The position numbers were made by a program, and so were the translations under genes. The notes below the pieces were generated by a model that saw nothing but the letters and a program-made list of their open reading frames with translations, searched no databases and was not told where the DNA came from. A stretch of 64,000 nucleotides of DNA from Sinorhizobium numidicum (lineage in GTDB: Bacteria; Pseudomonadota; Alphaproteobacteria; Rhizobiales; Rhizobiaceae), in NCBI RefSeq assembly GCF_029892045.1, contig NZ_CP120367.1:1054001-1118000 (forward strand), read 5' to 3'. This document shows positions 17,373 to 25,320 of this stretch, piece by piece. How positions within the stretch are numbered: position 1 is the first letter of the stretch; every line of letters begins with the position of its first letter.

Positions 17373-18688
17373 TAATTGGCTTTGCTTTGCTCAATCATCG
17401 TAAGGTGTCGTGCGACTATACTCGCGGCAAATGCCGCTCCCTCCTGACTGAAATGGTTGTCTGGCGCGTACAGGCGTTTCGGCTCCGGATACCTCGAAAA
17501 CGCCTCACTAAGGTCGACGACATCAACTCCCTCCTTTGCCGCTGAATCGAGCACGATGTTTCGGAGCGCGTCAAAAGCATGATCCGCCGACAAGACTCCC
17601 AAAAAACGATCATTCCTCGGCACGTATACCATAGTGACTTTACCGCCCCACTGCGCCACGATGGTCTTCGCTTGACGCAGCACTGTTCTAAACTCGGGTA
17701 TTGCACCAACGCCTTTGGGATAAATCAGACCCAGCCGCGTAAAGGTTTGCTGTAGGGCCACGAAGTTTCGGAGCAACTCCGTTTTCGCGAACAGATCGTA
17801 AGTCGTGATCCTTTTCTTGCTTCGTTCTTTGACGGTAAGCTCTGCCTGACGTATTGTATCTGCTGCGGCCTCCTGCGATCCGTAATCCGCCTCTGCTTCG
17901 AGTGCAGCGCGCAGCCACGGACGGCCCAATTCCTTTTCAAGATTTTCCCAGTCGTTGCCTTCAAAGAAAGCAAAGACCACGTGCCGTGGGCGAATAATCT
18001 TGCCAAAGCGCCCGATGGTGGCAAGCTCAAGCAGGGGTCCATTGCCCCTTAGGCCGAAACTAGCGGCGCGCAAGCCTTCTTGTCGCAGACGTGACGTTAG
18101 ATCCTTGCCTGGAGGCAGACAAAACCCTTCCACGAATGAATCACCGACGACCATCAATTCCAAAGGGTCCTGGTAGATATCGTCCGGATTGTTAAAGCCG
18201 TACCGGTCTGCCTCGTAGCTGATCGCTCCATCCTGAGACGAGCATAGAACGACCCGTGTCCCTGGAAAGCCGGATAACAATGCCTTCGATAGTTCACCCG
18301 TGCCGGCGGCGTCATTCAGACCGCCGAGAGTGAATCCTCGAATGGTGTTGTCGCTTCGGCCGAGCTTCTCTTGCTGTTCATTGCTCAACTGGCCCAACAT
18401 GGCCAAGCGAACAGGAATAGATTGCGCGGTGAGAACGGTCTCAAAGAGAAAAAAGCCGGCCAGGGCACTCACCCCGGATAGGCCGGTGACCAGGGCGATT
18501 TGAGGCTTTGTATAAAATCCGACGATCAAGAATATTACACTAAGCGCCCCGGGTATAATACTGTAGCGGATAACGCGTGGAATGTCGGATGCAAATTGCT
18601 CAAAATAATATAACGCGTAAGCAGGGCTAAGCAGCAGGTACAGCGCCACAATCGCGCAGAGAAAGCTTCCCAATCTTTTCGTAATCAT
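17372..18688 (-). CDS. Membrane-anchored SGNH/GDSL-type protein
   Basis: The 438-residue protein has three N-terminal membrane helices within residues 1-90, then a large soluble domain. SGNH landmarks are MVVGDSFVEGF (nucleophile serine), GLRGNGPLLE (the G/N blocks) and APDNHFSQEG (aspartate and histidine pair). Relatives act as O-acetylesterases or O-acetyltransferases on surface glycans. The domain probably faces the periplasm. A GGAGGAG site lies about 10 bases before the ATG. Similar SGNH genes often sit beside SxtJ, DUF5989 and carbamoyltransferase genes; here they are separated by a two-component pair. Function as a glycan-modifying enzyme is inferred. Confidence 0.72.
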   Translation of the reverse strand: MITKRLGSFLCAIVALYLLLSPAYALYYFEQFASDIPRVIRYSIIPGALSVIFLIVGFYTKPQIALVTGLSGVSALAGFFLFETVLTAQSIPVRLAMLGQLSNEQQEKLGRSDNTIRGFTLGGLNDAAGTGELSKALLSGFPGTRVVLCSSQDGAISYEADRYGFNNPDDIYQDPLELMVVGDSFVEGFCLPPGKDLTSRLRQEGLRAASFGLRGNGPLLELATIGRFGKIIRPRHVVFAFFEGNDWENLEKELGRPWLRAALEAEADYGSQEAAADTIRQAELTVKERSKKRITTYDLFAKTELLRNFVALQQTFTRLGLIYPKGVGAIPEFRTVLRQAKTIVAQWGGKVTMVYVPRNDRFLGVLSADHAFDALRNIVLDSAAKEGVDVVDLSEAFSRYPEPKRLYAPDNHFSQEGAAFAASIVARHLTMIEQSKAN

Positions 18689-18939
18689 GGTGATTAATCT
18701 CCTCCCCGTCCGGACATGTTTGCTCCTTCAATCATGACCAGTGTTTCGGATTCGGCCTCGACGCATTTGCCTCGTACCTATGGAAAATTTACGCGGCGGC
18801 CCTTCCGGAGCAGGTAATGCAGATAGGAACAACTGCTATTGATGCGCCGCGCGCCACTATTGTTGAACTATTCACTACAATATAAAGAAATTCTCGTCCA
18901 ATAACCCAGACAAGTAATTCTTGCGCTAGGCTCCACAAC

Positions 18940-19584
18940 TTAACTGCCAACAAGATTCATCCGGTGTGAGAAGTTTGCAAGCTCCACCCGTGACGAAATA
19001 CCGAGTTTGTTGTAAACACTATGAAGATGAAGTTTCACCGTTCCCGGAGTGATGCTTAGCTTTGCACCTATCTCTCGACTGCGCAACCCCATCGCTGCCA
19101 AACGTGAGACTTCAAGTTCGCGCTGTGTCAATATGTCAAGGATCTCATCCTGCTCAGCATTATGCGCCCGCACACGTTCCATTGCGGTTCGCAGGATTTG
19201 ATCCTCGCAATAGGTGTCTCCCGAGGCAACAGCGCGAATGCAGTCGAGAAGTTCCTTTGGCGCCTGCTCCTTCAGAACGATGCCATTGACGCGAAGCCGC
19301 GCTGCTTCAGCAAGATCCTGGTCGCTGATATCGGCGGTGAGCAGGATGATGGCGAGATCCGGTTTCACCGGCCGGATGCGCCTGATGAATTCGAGGCCGT
19401 CAATCTCCGGCATCCGCAGGTCAACGACAGCTACGTCGACAGGCTCGCTCCGCAGCACTTTGGCCGCTTCTCTGGCATGCGTGCAACCGGCAACAACTTG
19501 CCAACCGGGCACGGTCTCAATCAAACGACACACGCCGTCGAGCACGATGAAATGATCGTCTAGGATGATGATGCGCAAGTTCAT
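18940..19584 (-). CDS. NarL/FixJ-family response regulator
   Basis: The ATG at 19584 overlaps the stop of the kinase gene (ATGA), giving 214 residues. The receiver domain has the acidic pair D9-D10, phospho-acceptor D55 (VVDLRMPE), T83 and K105. The C-terminal LuxR-type helix-turn-helix has LTQRELEVSRLAAMGLRSRE and ITPGTVKLHLHSVYNKLGI. It is the DNA-binding output of the adjacent kinase. The partners are coupled in one operon. Target genes are not known, but the SGNH gene downstream and the divergent SxtJ operon are the nearest candidates. Confidence 0.9.
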   Translation of the reverse strand: MNLRIIILDDHFIVLDGVCRLIETVPGWQVVAGCTHAREAAKVLRSEPVDVAVVDLRMPEIDGLEFIRRIRPVKPDLAIILLTADISDQDLAEAARLRVNGIVLKEQAPKELLDCIRAVASGDTYCEDQILRTAMERVRAHNAEQDEILDILTQRELEVSRLAAMGLRSREIGAKLSITPGTVKLHLHSVYNKLGISSRVELANFSHRMNLVGS

Positions 19585-21422
19585 GGGTGCATCGGCAGCA
19601 TGACCACTATTCGCGTCCATTCGGCCACCCTCTCGATTGACAGCTTTCCGCCGCACGCCATGGCTCTTTGCTGCAGGCTGCGCGGACCAAGTGCATTACG
19701 CTGTAATTCCTCATGCTCGACACGTCGCTCAAAGCCGAAACCAATTCCATTGTCGGCTACCGTGAGCAGCAACCTCCCCGCACTCAACCGCAGATCGATA
19801 TCGAGCTTGGTAGCAGCGCCATGGCGAACGGCATTGGCAGTCGCCTCCGACGTCATTCGGCTGAGTTGATAAGCCATCGTTGCAGGCAGACGAAGATCAG
19901 CAGGGCCCACAGTAAAGCAAATATCCACGGCCCATTGTTGCTGCAGCCGCGCAGCCAAAGCTTCGAACTGGCCCGCTAACTCAGGGACACGAACGCCGCC
20001 ATGTTTGTGCCCCGGCTCAAGCGCCCGGATGAAAGCGCGGAGTTCCCGCTGCTCGTCAGTCAGCATGTTTTGGATCGCAGTCAGCCGGCGACCCAGTGCT
20101 TCGTCACCGTCAACGCCGAGCGAGCGCAGCGTCTGGAGCTGCAGGGCCGTTCCAGCAAGCGATTGGAGCACGCCGTCGTGAAGGTCGCGGCCGATCTTCA
20201 CCCGCTCTTCGCCTGCAGCTGCATCGCTAAGCTTGCGCACCAAGACTGCTTGCTCGAATAGAACCTTTATTCTGTCGGCGATGATTTCGGCGATAGCCAC
20301 GTCTTCCAACGCAAGCGTCGGCGGCTCCAGAAGAAACAGGCGTGCCTCCAGATCTCCAACCCGGAACGGCACTGACACAGCTGATGTCACCGCGAATTCG
20401 GTGACCAATGCTTCACAAAGCGGTGCTTCTTCTCCTCTCCATTGTTCGAAGCGACCTTCGCCTTTATGGACCAGCAGCCGTGCGCGTTGAGCATCGGAGA
20501 TCAAAAGACTCTTGCTCAGCAATCCTTCGGCGACAGGCGGCGAATACAAATCAGGCGCCATGTGCGCCACGTCGCAAACTCCGTTTTCCCAAGTCGCGAG
20601 ATAGGTCCACGGTTCGTCGGCATCACTCCAAACTAGAATGGCGCGCCGTGCACCCATGACATGCACCGCATAATCGAGGGCGACACCGGCGGGCCAATCG
20701 CGCCCTTCGGGCAAAGCCGGTGTCCTTTGGACCAATCTCAGCATCTCCGCGCGCACCGCTTCCTGGTGAACACCGAGCCAGATCAGGAGTATCGCCGCGA
20801 CGCAGATGAAGAGTACACGCGAGACGTTTGCCGTGGTGCCATCGTCGGGATCGAGCAAGGCCGTCGTGTCGAAGGCGCCAAGGTACAACAATACCGCCAC
20901 GCAGATGAGAGACGTCCAGAATGCTCCTCTCCAACGCCAATGCAGAGTTGCCGATAGCAGTGTGAAGGGCATAAGCATGAAAAATGGACTGGAGGTACCC
21001 TGAGTCATGAACATCAACACAGTGAAGACAATAACGTCGACGACATGCCGGATGAGAGTACCACGCACGCGAGAGATCTCGGTCTGCCAAACGAAGATCG
21101 CAGCCATGAGCGCATAGGCAAAATAGGCGATCAACAGGAAGTAGATTGTCTCAGGCGGGGTCGGCCGATGCGTTGAATCAAGCCAAGCGATACAAAGGCT
21201 GCCGATCGCCAGCAGTATGCGGCCGGCGGCAATGACCTTGTCGGCGCGCGCGCGGAAGGTATTCATCCAAACTTTTCGGCCTGCGGCGAGATCGAGCTCC
21301 TGGCCGGTGCGTTTCGCCATCAAACGATTGAGCGGGAGCTTGGTGTAAGCCCACCCGTAATGGCGGAACGAACCCTGGATTGGCTGCAGCACCGCGCTTT
21401 TCTTTATCCAATCGTCCCACAT
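19581..21422 (-). CDS. Sensor histidine kinase, NarL-type (HisKA_3)
   Basis: The protein has a cluster of membrane helices between about residues 70 and 230 (ILLAIGSLCIAWL, YFLLIAYFAYALMAAIFVW and others). A GAF-like region follows, then the HisKA_3 dimerisation motif RVKIGRDLHDGVLQSLAGTA with the phospho-accepting histidine, and an ATPase domain with VADNGIGFGF. Sensing is probably within the membrane or through the GAF-like part. The start is uncertain: the frame is open to a TTG at 21479, the first ATG is 21422, and ATGs at about 21317 and 21266 are also possible; none has a good ribosome site. It is coupled to the response regulator. Confidence 0.85.
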   Translation of the reverse strand: MWDDWIKKSAVLQPIQGSFRHYGWAYTKLPLNRLMAKRTGQELDLAAGRKVWMNTFRARADKVIAAGRILLAIGSLCIAWLDSTHRPTPPETIYFLLIAYFAYALMAAIFVWQTEISRVRGTLIRHVVDVIVFTVLMFMTQGTSSPFFMLMPFTLLSATLHWRWRGAFWTSLICVAVLLYLGAFDTTALLDPDDGTTANVSRVLFICVAAILLIWLGVHQEAVRAEMLRLVQRTPALPEGRDWPAGVALDYAVHVMGARRAILVWSDADEPWTYLATWENGVCDVAHMAPDLYSPPVAEGLLSKSLLISDAQRARLLVHKGEGRFEQWRGEEAPLCEALVTEFAVTSAVSVPFRVGDLEARLFLLEPPTLALEDVAIAEIIADRIKVLFEQAVLVRKLSDAAAGEERVKIGRDLHDGVLQSLAGTALQLQTLRSLGVDGDEALGRRLTAIQNMLTDEQRELRAFIRALEPGHKHGGVRVPELAGQFEALAARLQQQWAVDICFTVGPADLRLPATMAYQLSRMTSEATANAVRHGAATKLDIDLRLSAGRLLLTVADNGIGFGFERRVEHEELQRNALGPRSLQQRAMACGGKLSIERVAEWTRIVVMLPMHP

Positions 21423-21614
21423 AACTGAATGCAGCGCGTCATCCCCATTTCTTTCAAAAAATGACCACGGCTCCACCAAATCTACGCATTTATGAGCGGC
21501 AGCTAAACCGCATTATCGATGTACCGGGCAGCAAATACGCCCGCAACTTACGCCTGATGTCGGCCGTAGACAATACATCGAGTTCAGTAATGGTGAGGAC
21601 CTACACACATCGAT

Positions 21615-21632
21615 ATATACCGTTTGGTATAT
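21615..21632. promoter_or_regulatory. 18-bp palindrome between kinase and sxtJ-like genes
   Basis: ATATACC-gttt-GGTATAT has perfect 7-base arms around 4 bases. It lies in the divergent region between the kinase gene (leftward) and the SxtJ-like gene (rightward), about 100 bases before the latter. The half-site ATATACC recurs at 24219-24225 downstream of the carbamoyltransferase. The spacing suits a dimeric NarL/LuxR-type regulator. This is a guess from symmetry and position. Confidence 0.4.
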
Positions 21633-21733
21633 TGACGGATCATAGAAATGTCTGTCGAACTGATAAGTGATGTTTTCTAGATTTTTTGCGCGCAGTTTTT
21701 GACAATGAGTACGTTTGTATAGGTGGCGTGCCG

Positions 21734-22162
21734 ATGAGCATTTCACACGACACGACTTTTCCCGAACCAGTAAAAGGCCCCTCCAATCGCAACTTCGGCT
21801 ATACGGTCGGGGGAATTTTGCTCGCAATTGCCGGCGCCAAATGGTGGATGGGTCCGACCACGTTAGTGACCATTGCGCTCGCGGCGATCGGAATTGCCTT
21901 GGTCGCCATGGCGTTGATCGCTCCCGCGTTGCTGACGGTTCCGAACCAACTTTGGACGAGGCTCGGCACACTTCTGTCCAAGATCGCAAATCCGCTCGTC
22001 ATGCTCTTTGTGTACGTCACGACGTTTCTGCCGATAGGATTCATTCTACGGTTGCGTGGTCACGATCCCCTCGCGCCTGCCCTCGATAGGGCGGCCAGCA
22101 CATACTGGAAGACCCGCGCACCTAATGAGCCGAACCCGTCAACAATGACGAACCAGTACTGA
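21734..22162 (+). CDS. SxtJ-like small membrane protein
   Basis: The start at ATG 21734 has AGGTGG seven bases upstream, giving 142 residues. Membrane helices are YTVGGILLAIAGAKWWMG, TIALAAIGIALVAMALIAPALL and a third around NPLVMLFVYVTTFLPIGFIL. The overall pattern matches the SxtJ family, named for a protein of unknown function beside the carbamoyltransferase SxtI of saxitoxin clusters. Here it precedes a DUF5989 gene by 17 bases and then a SxtI/NodU-type carbamoyltransferase, the same association. It may help bring the carbamoyltransferase to the membrane; that is inference. Confidence 0.75.
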   Translation: MSISHDTTFPEPVKGPSNRNFGYTVGGILLAIAGAKWWMGPTTLVTIALAAIGIALVAMALIAPALLTVPNQLWTRLGTLLSKIANPLVMLFVYVTTFLPIGFILRLRGHDPLAPALDRAASTYWKTRAPNEPNPSTMTNQY

Positions 22163-22179
22163 ATCCAGGAGAACACCAA

Positions 22180-22329
22180 ATGGAACTGGTACGCGAACTC
22201 TTTGGATATATGAGCAACCGAAAGAAGTTCTGGTTGCTGCCAATCATGATCATGCTCACAGTCTTTGGGACGCTAATCGTCCTGACCCAGGGCACCGCTA
22301 TTGCGCCTTTTGTTTACACGCTGTTTTGA
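22180..22329 (+). CDS. DUF5989 (SxtK-like) 49-residue membrane protein
   Basis: This short gene runs from an ATG at 22180, with AGGAGA about 8 bases before it, to a TGA at 22329. The product starts MELVRELFGYMSNRKKFWLL and has one membrane helix (LPIMIMLTVFGTLIVL), then TQGTAIAPFVYTLF. This is the DUF5989 pattern: charged N-terminus with RKKFWL, one helix, and the ending SxxAPFIYTLF-like. It is placed between the SxtJ-like gene and the carbamoyltransferase, as in sxtJ-sxtK-sxtI type clusters. Biochemical role unknown. Confidence 0.8.
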   Translation: MELVRELFGYMSNRKKFWLLPIMIMLTVFGTLIVLTQGTAIAPFVYTLF

Positions 22330-22340
22330 CGGCAGCGCAA

Positions 22341-24176
22341 ATGAAACGCGTTCTTGGCATATCCGCGTTCTATCACGACAGCGCTGCCGCGTTGATCGAA
22401 GATGGTGAACTTGTCGCCGCCGCGCAGGAAGAACGGTTTAGCCGAAAGAAACATGACGCGAGCTTCCCAGCGAGGGCCGTTGAATATTGTCTCAACGAGG
22501 CGCGCTGCGACATCAATGCAATTGATCATGTTGTATTCTATGACAAGCCATTCCTGAAGTTCGAACGGCTGCTGGAAACCTACCTCGCGACAGTGCCGCG
22601 GGGCTTCCGCTCGTTCAAAATGGCGATGCCGATATGGATCAAGGAAAAGCTGTTTCAAAAGAGACTCTTGCGCCAGCGCTTCGGTGAAATTGGAGGATCC
22701 AAGCAGTGGGCGGGCTCGCTTTTATTCACCGAACATCATCTGGCGCATGCGGCAAGCGCCTTCTATCCGTCACCTTTCGCGAGCGCTGCGGTACTTACAA
22801 TGGACGGCGTCGGCGAGTGGTGCACGACGTCGATCGGGCACGGCCGAAACCACGAACTCGAGCTTTTAAACGAGCTTCATTTTCCCCATTCATTGGGGCT
22901 CCTCTACTCCGCCTTCACTTACTATACCGGATTCAAGGTGAACTCTGGGGAGTACAAGCTGATGGGACTGGCCCCCTATGGTCGCCCACGCTTCGCCCAG
23001 ACCATACTGGAACACCTGATCGACCTAAAGGAGGACGGGTCCTTCCGGCTCGATCAACGCTACTTTGACTATTGCACCGGCCTCACAATGACCTCCCCGG
23101 CCTTTCATCGCCTCTTCGGGGGGGAGCCTCGGAAGCCCGAATCGCCGCTGACACAACGGGAGATGGATCTGGCGGCGTCAATTCAAGCCGTGACGGAGGA
23201 GGTCGTCTTCAGATTGGCGCGTTTCGCCAAACAGCAAACTGGCGAGCGACACCTTTGTCTCGCCGGTGGCGTGGCCCTCAATTGCGTGGCAAATGGCAAG
23301 CTTCTCAAGAAGGGCATCTTCGACGATATCTGGATTCAACCTGCGGCTGGCGATGCTGGCGGGGCCCTGGGTGCGGCTTTTGCCGTGTGGCACGGTTATC
23401 TCGGGAATAGTCGAGATCCGAATGCTGACGATAGCATGGCAGGGGCGTTTCTTGGCCCGAGCTTTAGTCAAAGCGAGATAGAGCAACGCCTTGCTGCTGC
23501 CGGCGCGACCTTTGAGGTGCTGCCGGAGCAGGAGGTCTTGACCCGGACAGTAGACGCCCTTGTGGAGGACAAAGCAGTAGGATGGATGCGGGGGCGGATG
23601 GAGTTCGGACCGCGCGCATTGGGAGCGCGTTCGATTTTGGGCGACCCACGCTCCCCAACAATGCAAAAAATGCTCAACCTCAAGGTCAAGTATCGGGAAA
23701 GTTTCCGCCCATTCGCACCGTCTGTCCGGCGGGAAGACTTAGCTGACTGGTTCGATATTGATACAGACAGCCCGTATATGTTGCTGGTGGCCGACGTGTT
23801 GGAGAAACGAAGGATCCATGCCAACCATCCGGTGGAAGGGCTATTTGGTATTGATCTCCTGAACGTCCCGAGGTCAGAGATACCAGCAGTCACTCATGTG
23901 GATTATTCCGCACGCGTGCAAACAGTGCATCAGGAGACGAATCCGAGCTACTGGGAACTGTTGACTGCATTTAAGGCACGCACAGGCTGTCCGATTTTAG
24001 TCAACACGAGCTTCAATGTGCGCGGTGAGCCAGTTGTGTGCACGCCGGAGGATGCGTTCCGTTGCTTCATGGGAACCGAGATAGAACGGCTCGTTGTCGG
24101 AAACTGTTTTTTGTTGAAGGAGGCCCAGGCTCCAAGTCTGAGAAGGGATTACAAAGACAAATTCGAGCTTGATTGA
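22341..24176 (+). CDS. NodU/SxtI-type O-carbamoyltransferase
   Basis: The enzyme transfers a carbamoyl group from carbamoyl phosphate, through a carbamoyl-adenylate, to a hydroxyl group. From ATG 22341 it has 611 residues; a TTG at 22326 that overlaps the stop of the previous gene is an alternative. The N-terminal Kae1-like domain shows VLGISAFYHDSAAALIEDG and the metal-binding EHHLAHAASAFY, then VLTMDGVGEW and GEYKLMGLAPYG. The ATP site includes LCLAGGVALNCVANGKL and QPAAGDAGGALGAA. The C-terminal domain has GRMEFGPRALGARSIL, FRPFAPSV and ILVNTSFNVRGEPVVC. In this setting the acceptor is likely a sugar of the surface polysaccharide rather than a Nod factor, because no nod genes are present. 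Confidence 0.93.
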   Translation: MKRVLGISAFYHDSAAALIEDGELVAAAQEERFSRKKHDASFPARAVEYCLNEARCDINAIDHVVFYDKPFLKFERLLETYLATVPRGFRSFKMAMPIWIKEKLFQKRLLRQRFGEIGGSKQWAGSLLFTEHHLAHAASAFYPSPFASAAVLTMDGVGEWCTTSIGHGRNHELELLNELHFPHSLGLLYSAFTYYTGFKVNSGEYKLMGLAPYGRPRFAQTILEHLIDLKEDGSFRLDQRYFDYCTGLTMTSPAFHRLFGGEPRKPESPLTQREMDLAASIQAVTEEVVFRLARFAKQQTGERHLCLAGGVALNCVANGKLLKKGIFDDIWIQPAAGDAGGALGAAFAVWHGYLGNSRDPNADDSMAGAFLGPSFSQSEIEQRLAAAGATFEVLPEQEVLTRTVDALVEDKAVGWMRGRMEFGPRALGARSILGDPRSPTMQKMLNLKVKYRESFRPFAPSVRREDLADWFDIDTDSPYMLLVADVLEKRRIHANHPVEGLFGIDLLNVPRSEIPAVTHVDYSARVQTVHQETNPSYWELLTAFKARTGCPILVNTSFNVRGEPVVCTPEDAFRCFMGTEIERLVVGNCFLLKEAQAPSLRRDYKDKFELD

Positions 24177-24452
24177 CGCTCATTGGAGATCAGGTCAAAC
24201 GGCTCGCGTGTATGTTGAATATACCCAACGTTATATACTCAAAAGATCACAAATGAAGTATGTACTCCTGGGCGGATGTATCCAAAGGGGGTCTCTGTAA
24301 CACCCTGATAAAAATGAACAGTCCCGCTGTGTTCTTTGACTGTTGACGATCGGGTATTTTTCTTTTCAGGCCCTCTGAGCCTTGACGTGTGGCGGTGTGT
24401 GACGAGATTCCATCATAACCGCTCGGTGGGGCCGAGAGCGGCGGGGGGCGAA

Positions 24453-24962
24453 ATGCGTGTTTGCAGCGTCATCGAGATCACGCGATCTGGCGGGCAGCTC
24501 CCCGCCAGTCTGATGGCGGCGGCGTATCGCTCAAGTCGAAATGGCCTCGTCGTATTTATTCTCAACGACGTCACGGCCCAGGCCGTAAATGTAATTCTGG
24601 ATCCCGTTGTCGCGACGATGCCGCTCTCCATACCCGGTGTACTCTATATCAAGATTGAGGACGTAGCGCGCGTCCGTGAGGCGGTGGTCTCGGCCGACGC
24701 GATCTACGCAGCCACGACGACTTTTAAGAACCTGGCGACCACATTTGGCGTAAAACATAGATCGATACATCCAGTCGCCTCGGCAACTCGCGCCCTCAAC
24801 AGCTGGTCTCTTTCCGCAAATGAGTACCAATCTTGCAAGCTAGCTTGGGAGGCGATAGGCCACCAACCCGCTGCGCGAACCCGGGGCGGGTCGCGCAAGC
24901 TGCTTCGAGTGATCCCGTACAACGATCGTGCTCCTTCAGCTACCGGGGCGAGGATGTCGTAG
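24453..24962 (+). CDS. Hypothetical protein, no recognised family
   Basis: I take ATG 24453, preceded by a G-rich stretch, which gives 169 residues. The frame has an ordered look: alternating hydrophobic segments (LVVFILNDVTAQAVNVILD, IPGVLYIKIEDVARVREAVV and ADAIYAATTTFKNLATTFGV). No membrane helix or signal peptide is clear, and I do not recognise a domain. Two shorter minus-strand frames cover the same stretch but read as shadows. It lies alone between the carbamoyltransferase and the convergent co-polymerase gene. It could be a decayed gene end. Confidence 0.45.
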   Translation: MRVCSVIEITRSGGQLPASLMAAAYRSSRNGLVVFILNDVTAQAVNVILDPVVATMPLSIPGVLYIKIEDVARVREAVVSADAIYAATTTFKNLATTFGVKHRSIHPVASATRALNSWSLSANEYQSCKLAWEAIGHQPAARTRGGSRKLLRVIPYNDRAPSATGARMS

Positions 24963-25320
24963 CGACCCTGGACAGTGCGCTTTCCGAAGATCATCCGGGG
25001 CGACCAAGGTTCCCGCGTCATTGATCTGCGGGCCTCAGCACAGCGCTTACGATGACTCGACGGGAGCGAGTTGCGGAACGGGCGGCGCCGAGTCCGGCAG
25101 AGGTCCGGCGCCAGAGGAAAGCTGGATCACACGAATGTCGGTCGACAGCGTGACTGTCAAACGAGAAGTCTCGTGCGCAACGGCTGCTTCGCCGCTGCAA
25201 AATCGACGTTGCGCGAGGGCTCCCCCGTATCCAAGCTGACCATGGCAAGCGAAACTTCAAACTTCAGGGATCGCTTGCCGAAGCTATCCGGGCAATTATT
25301 TCCGGAGTAGCGCTAAAGTA
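24963..25320. other. Intergenic region with a possible broken minus-strand ORF
   Basis: On the minus strand, one frame reads SLKFEVSLAMVSLDTGEPSR to a stop near 25157. A second, overlapping frame continues with LTVTLSTDIRVIQLSSGAG and ends at 25047. A single frameshift would join them, but there is no convincing start or family. I see no other gene. Confidence 0.3.

Noticed and set aside
17192..17545. 117-residue plus-strand frame
   Set aside because: It covers the MscS relic and the end of the SGNH gene on the opposite strand, and shows no protein features.
21699..21723. TTGACA followed by TATAGG as a promoter for the SxtJ operon
   Set aside because: The spacing is only 13 bases, and the second box overlaps the ribosome site of the gene.
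22341..24176. Reading the carbamoyltransferase as NodU of a nodulation cluster
   Set aside because: No nodABC or other Nod-factor genes are nearby; the SxtJ and DUF5989 neighbours and the polysaccharide genes favour a glycan role.
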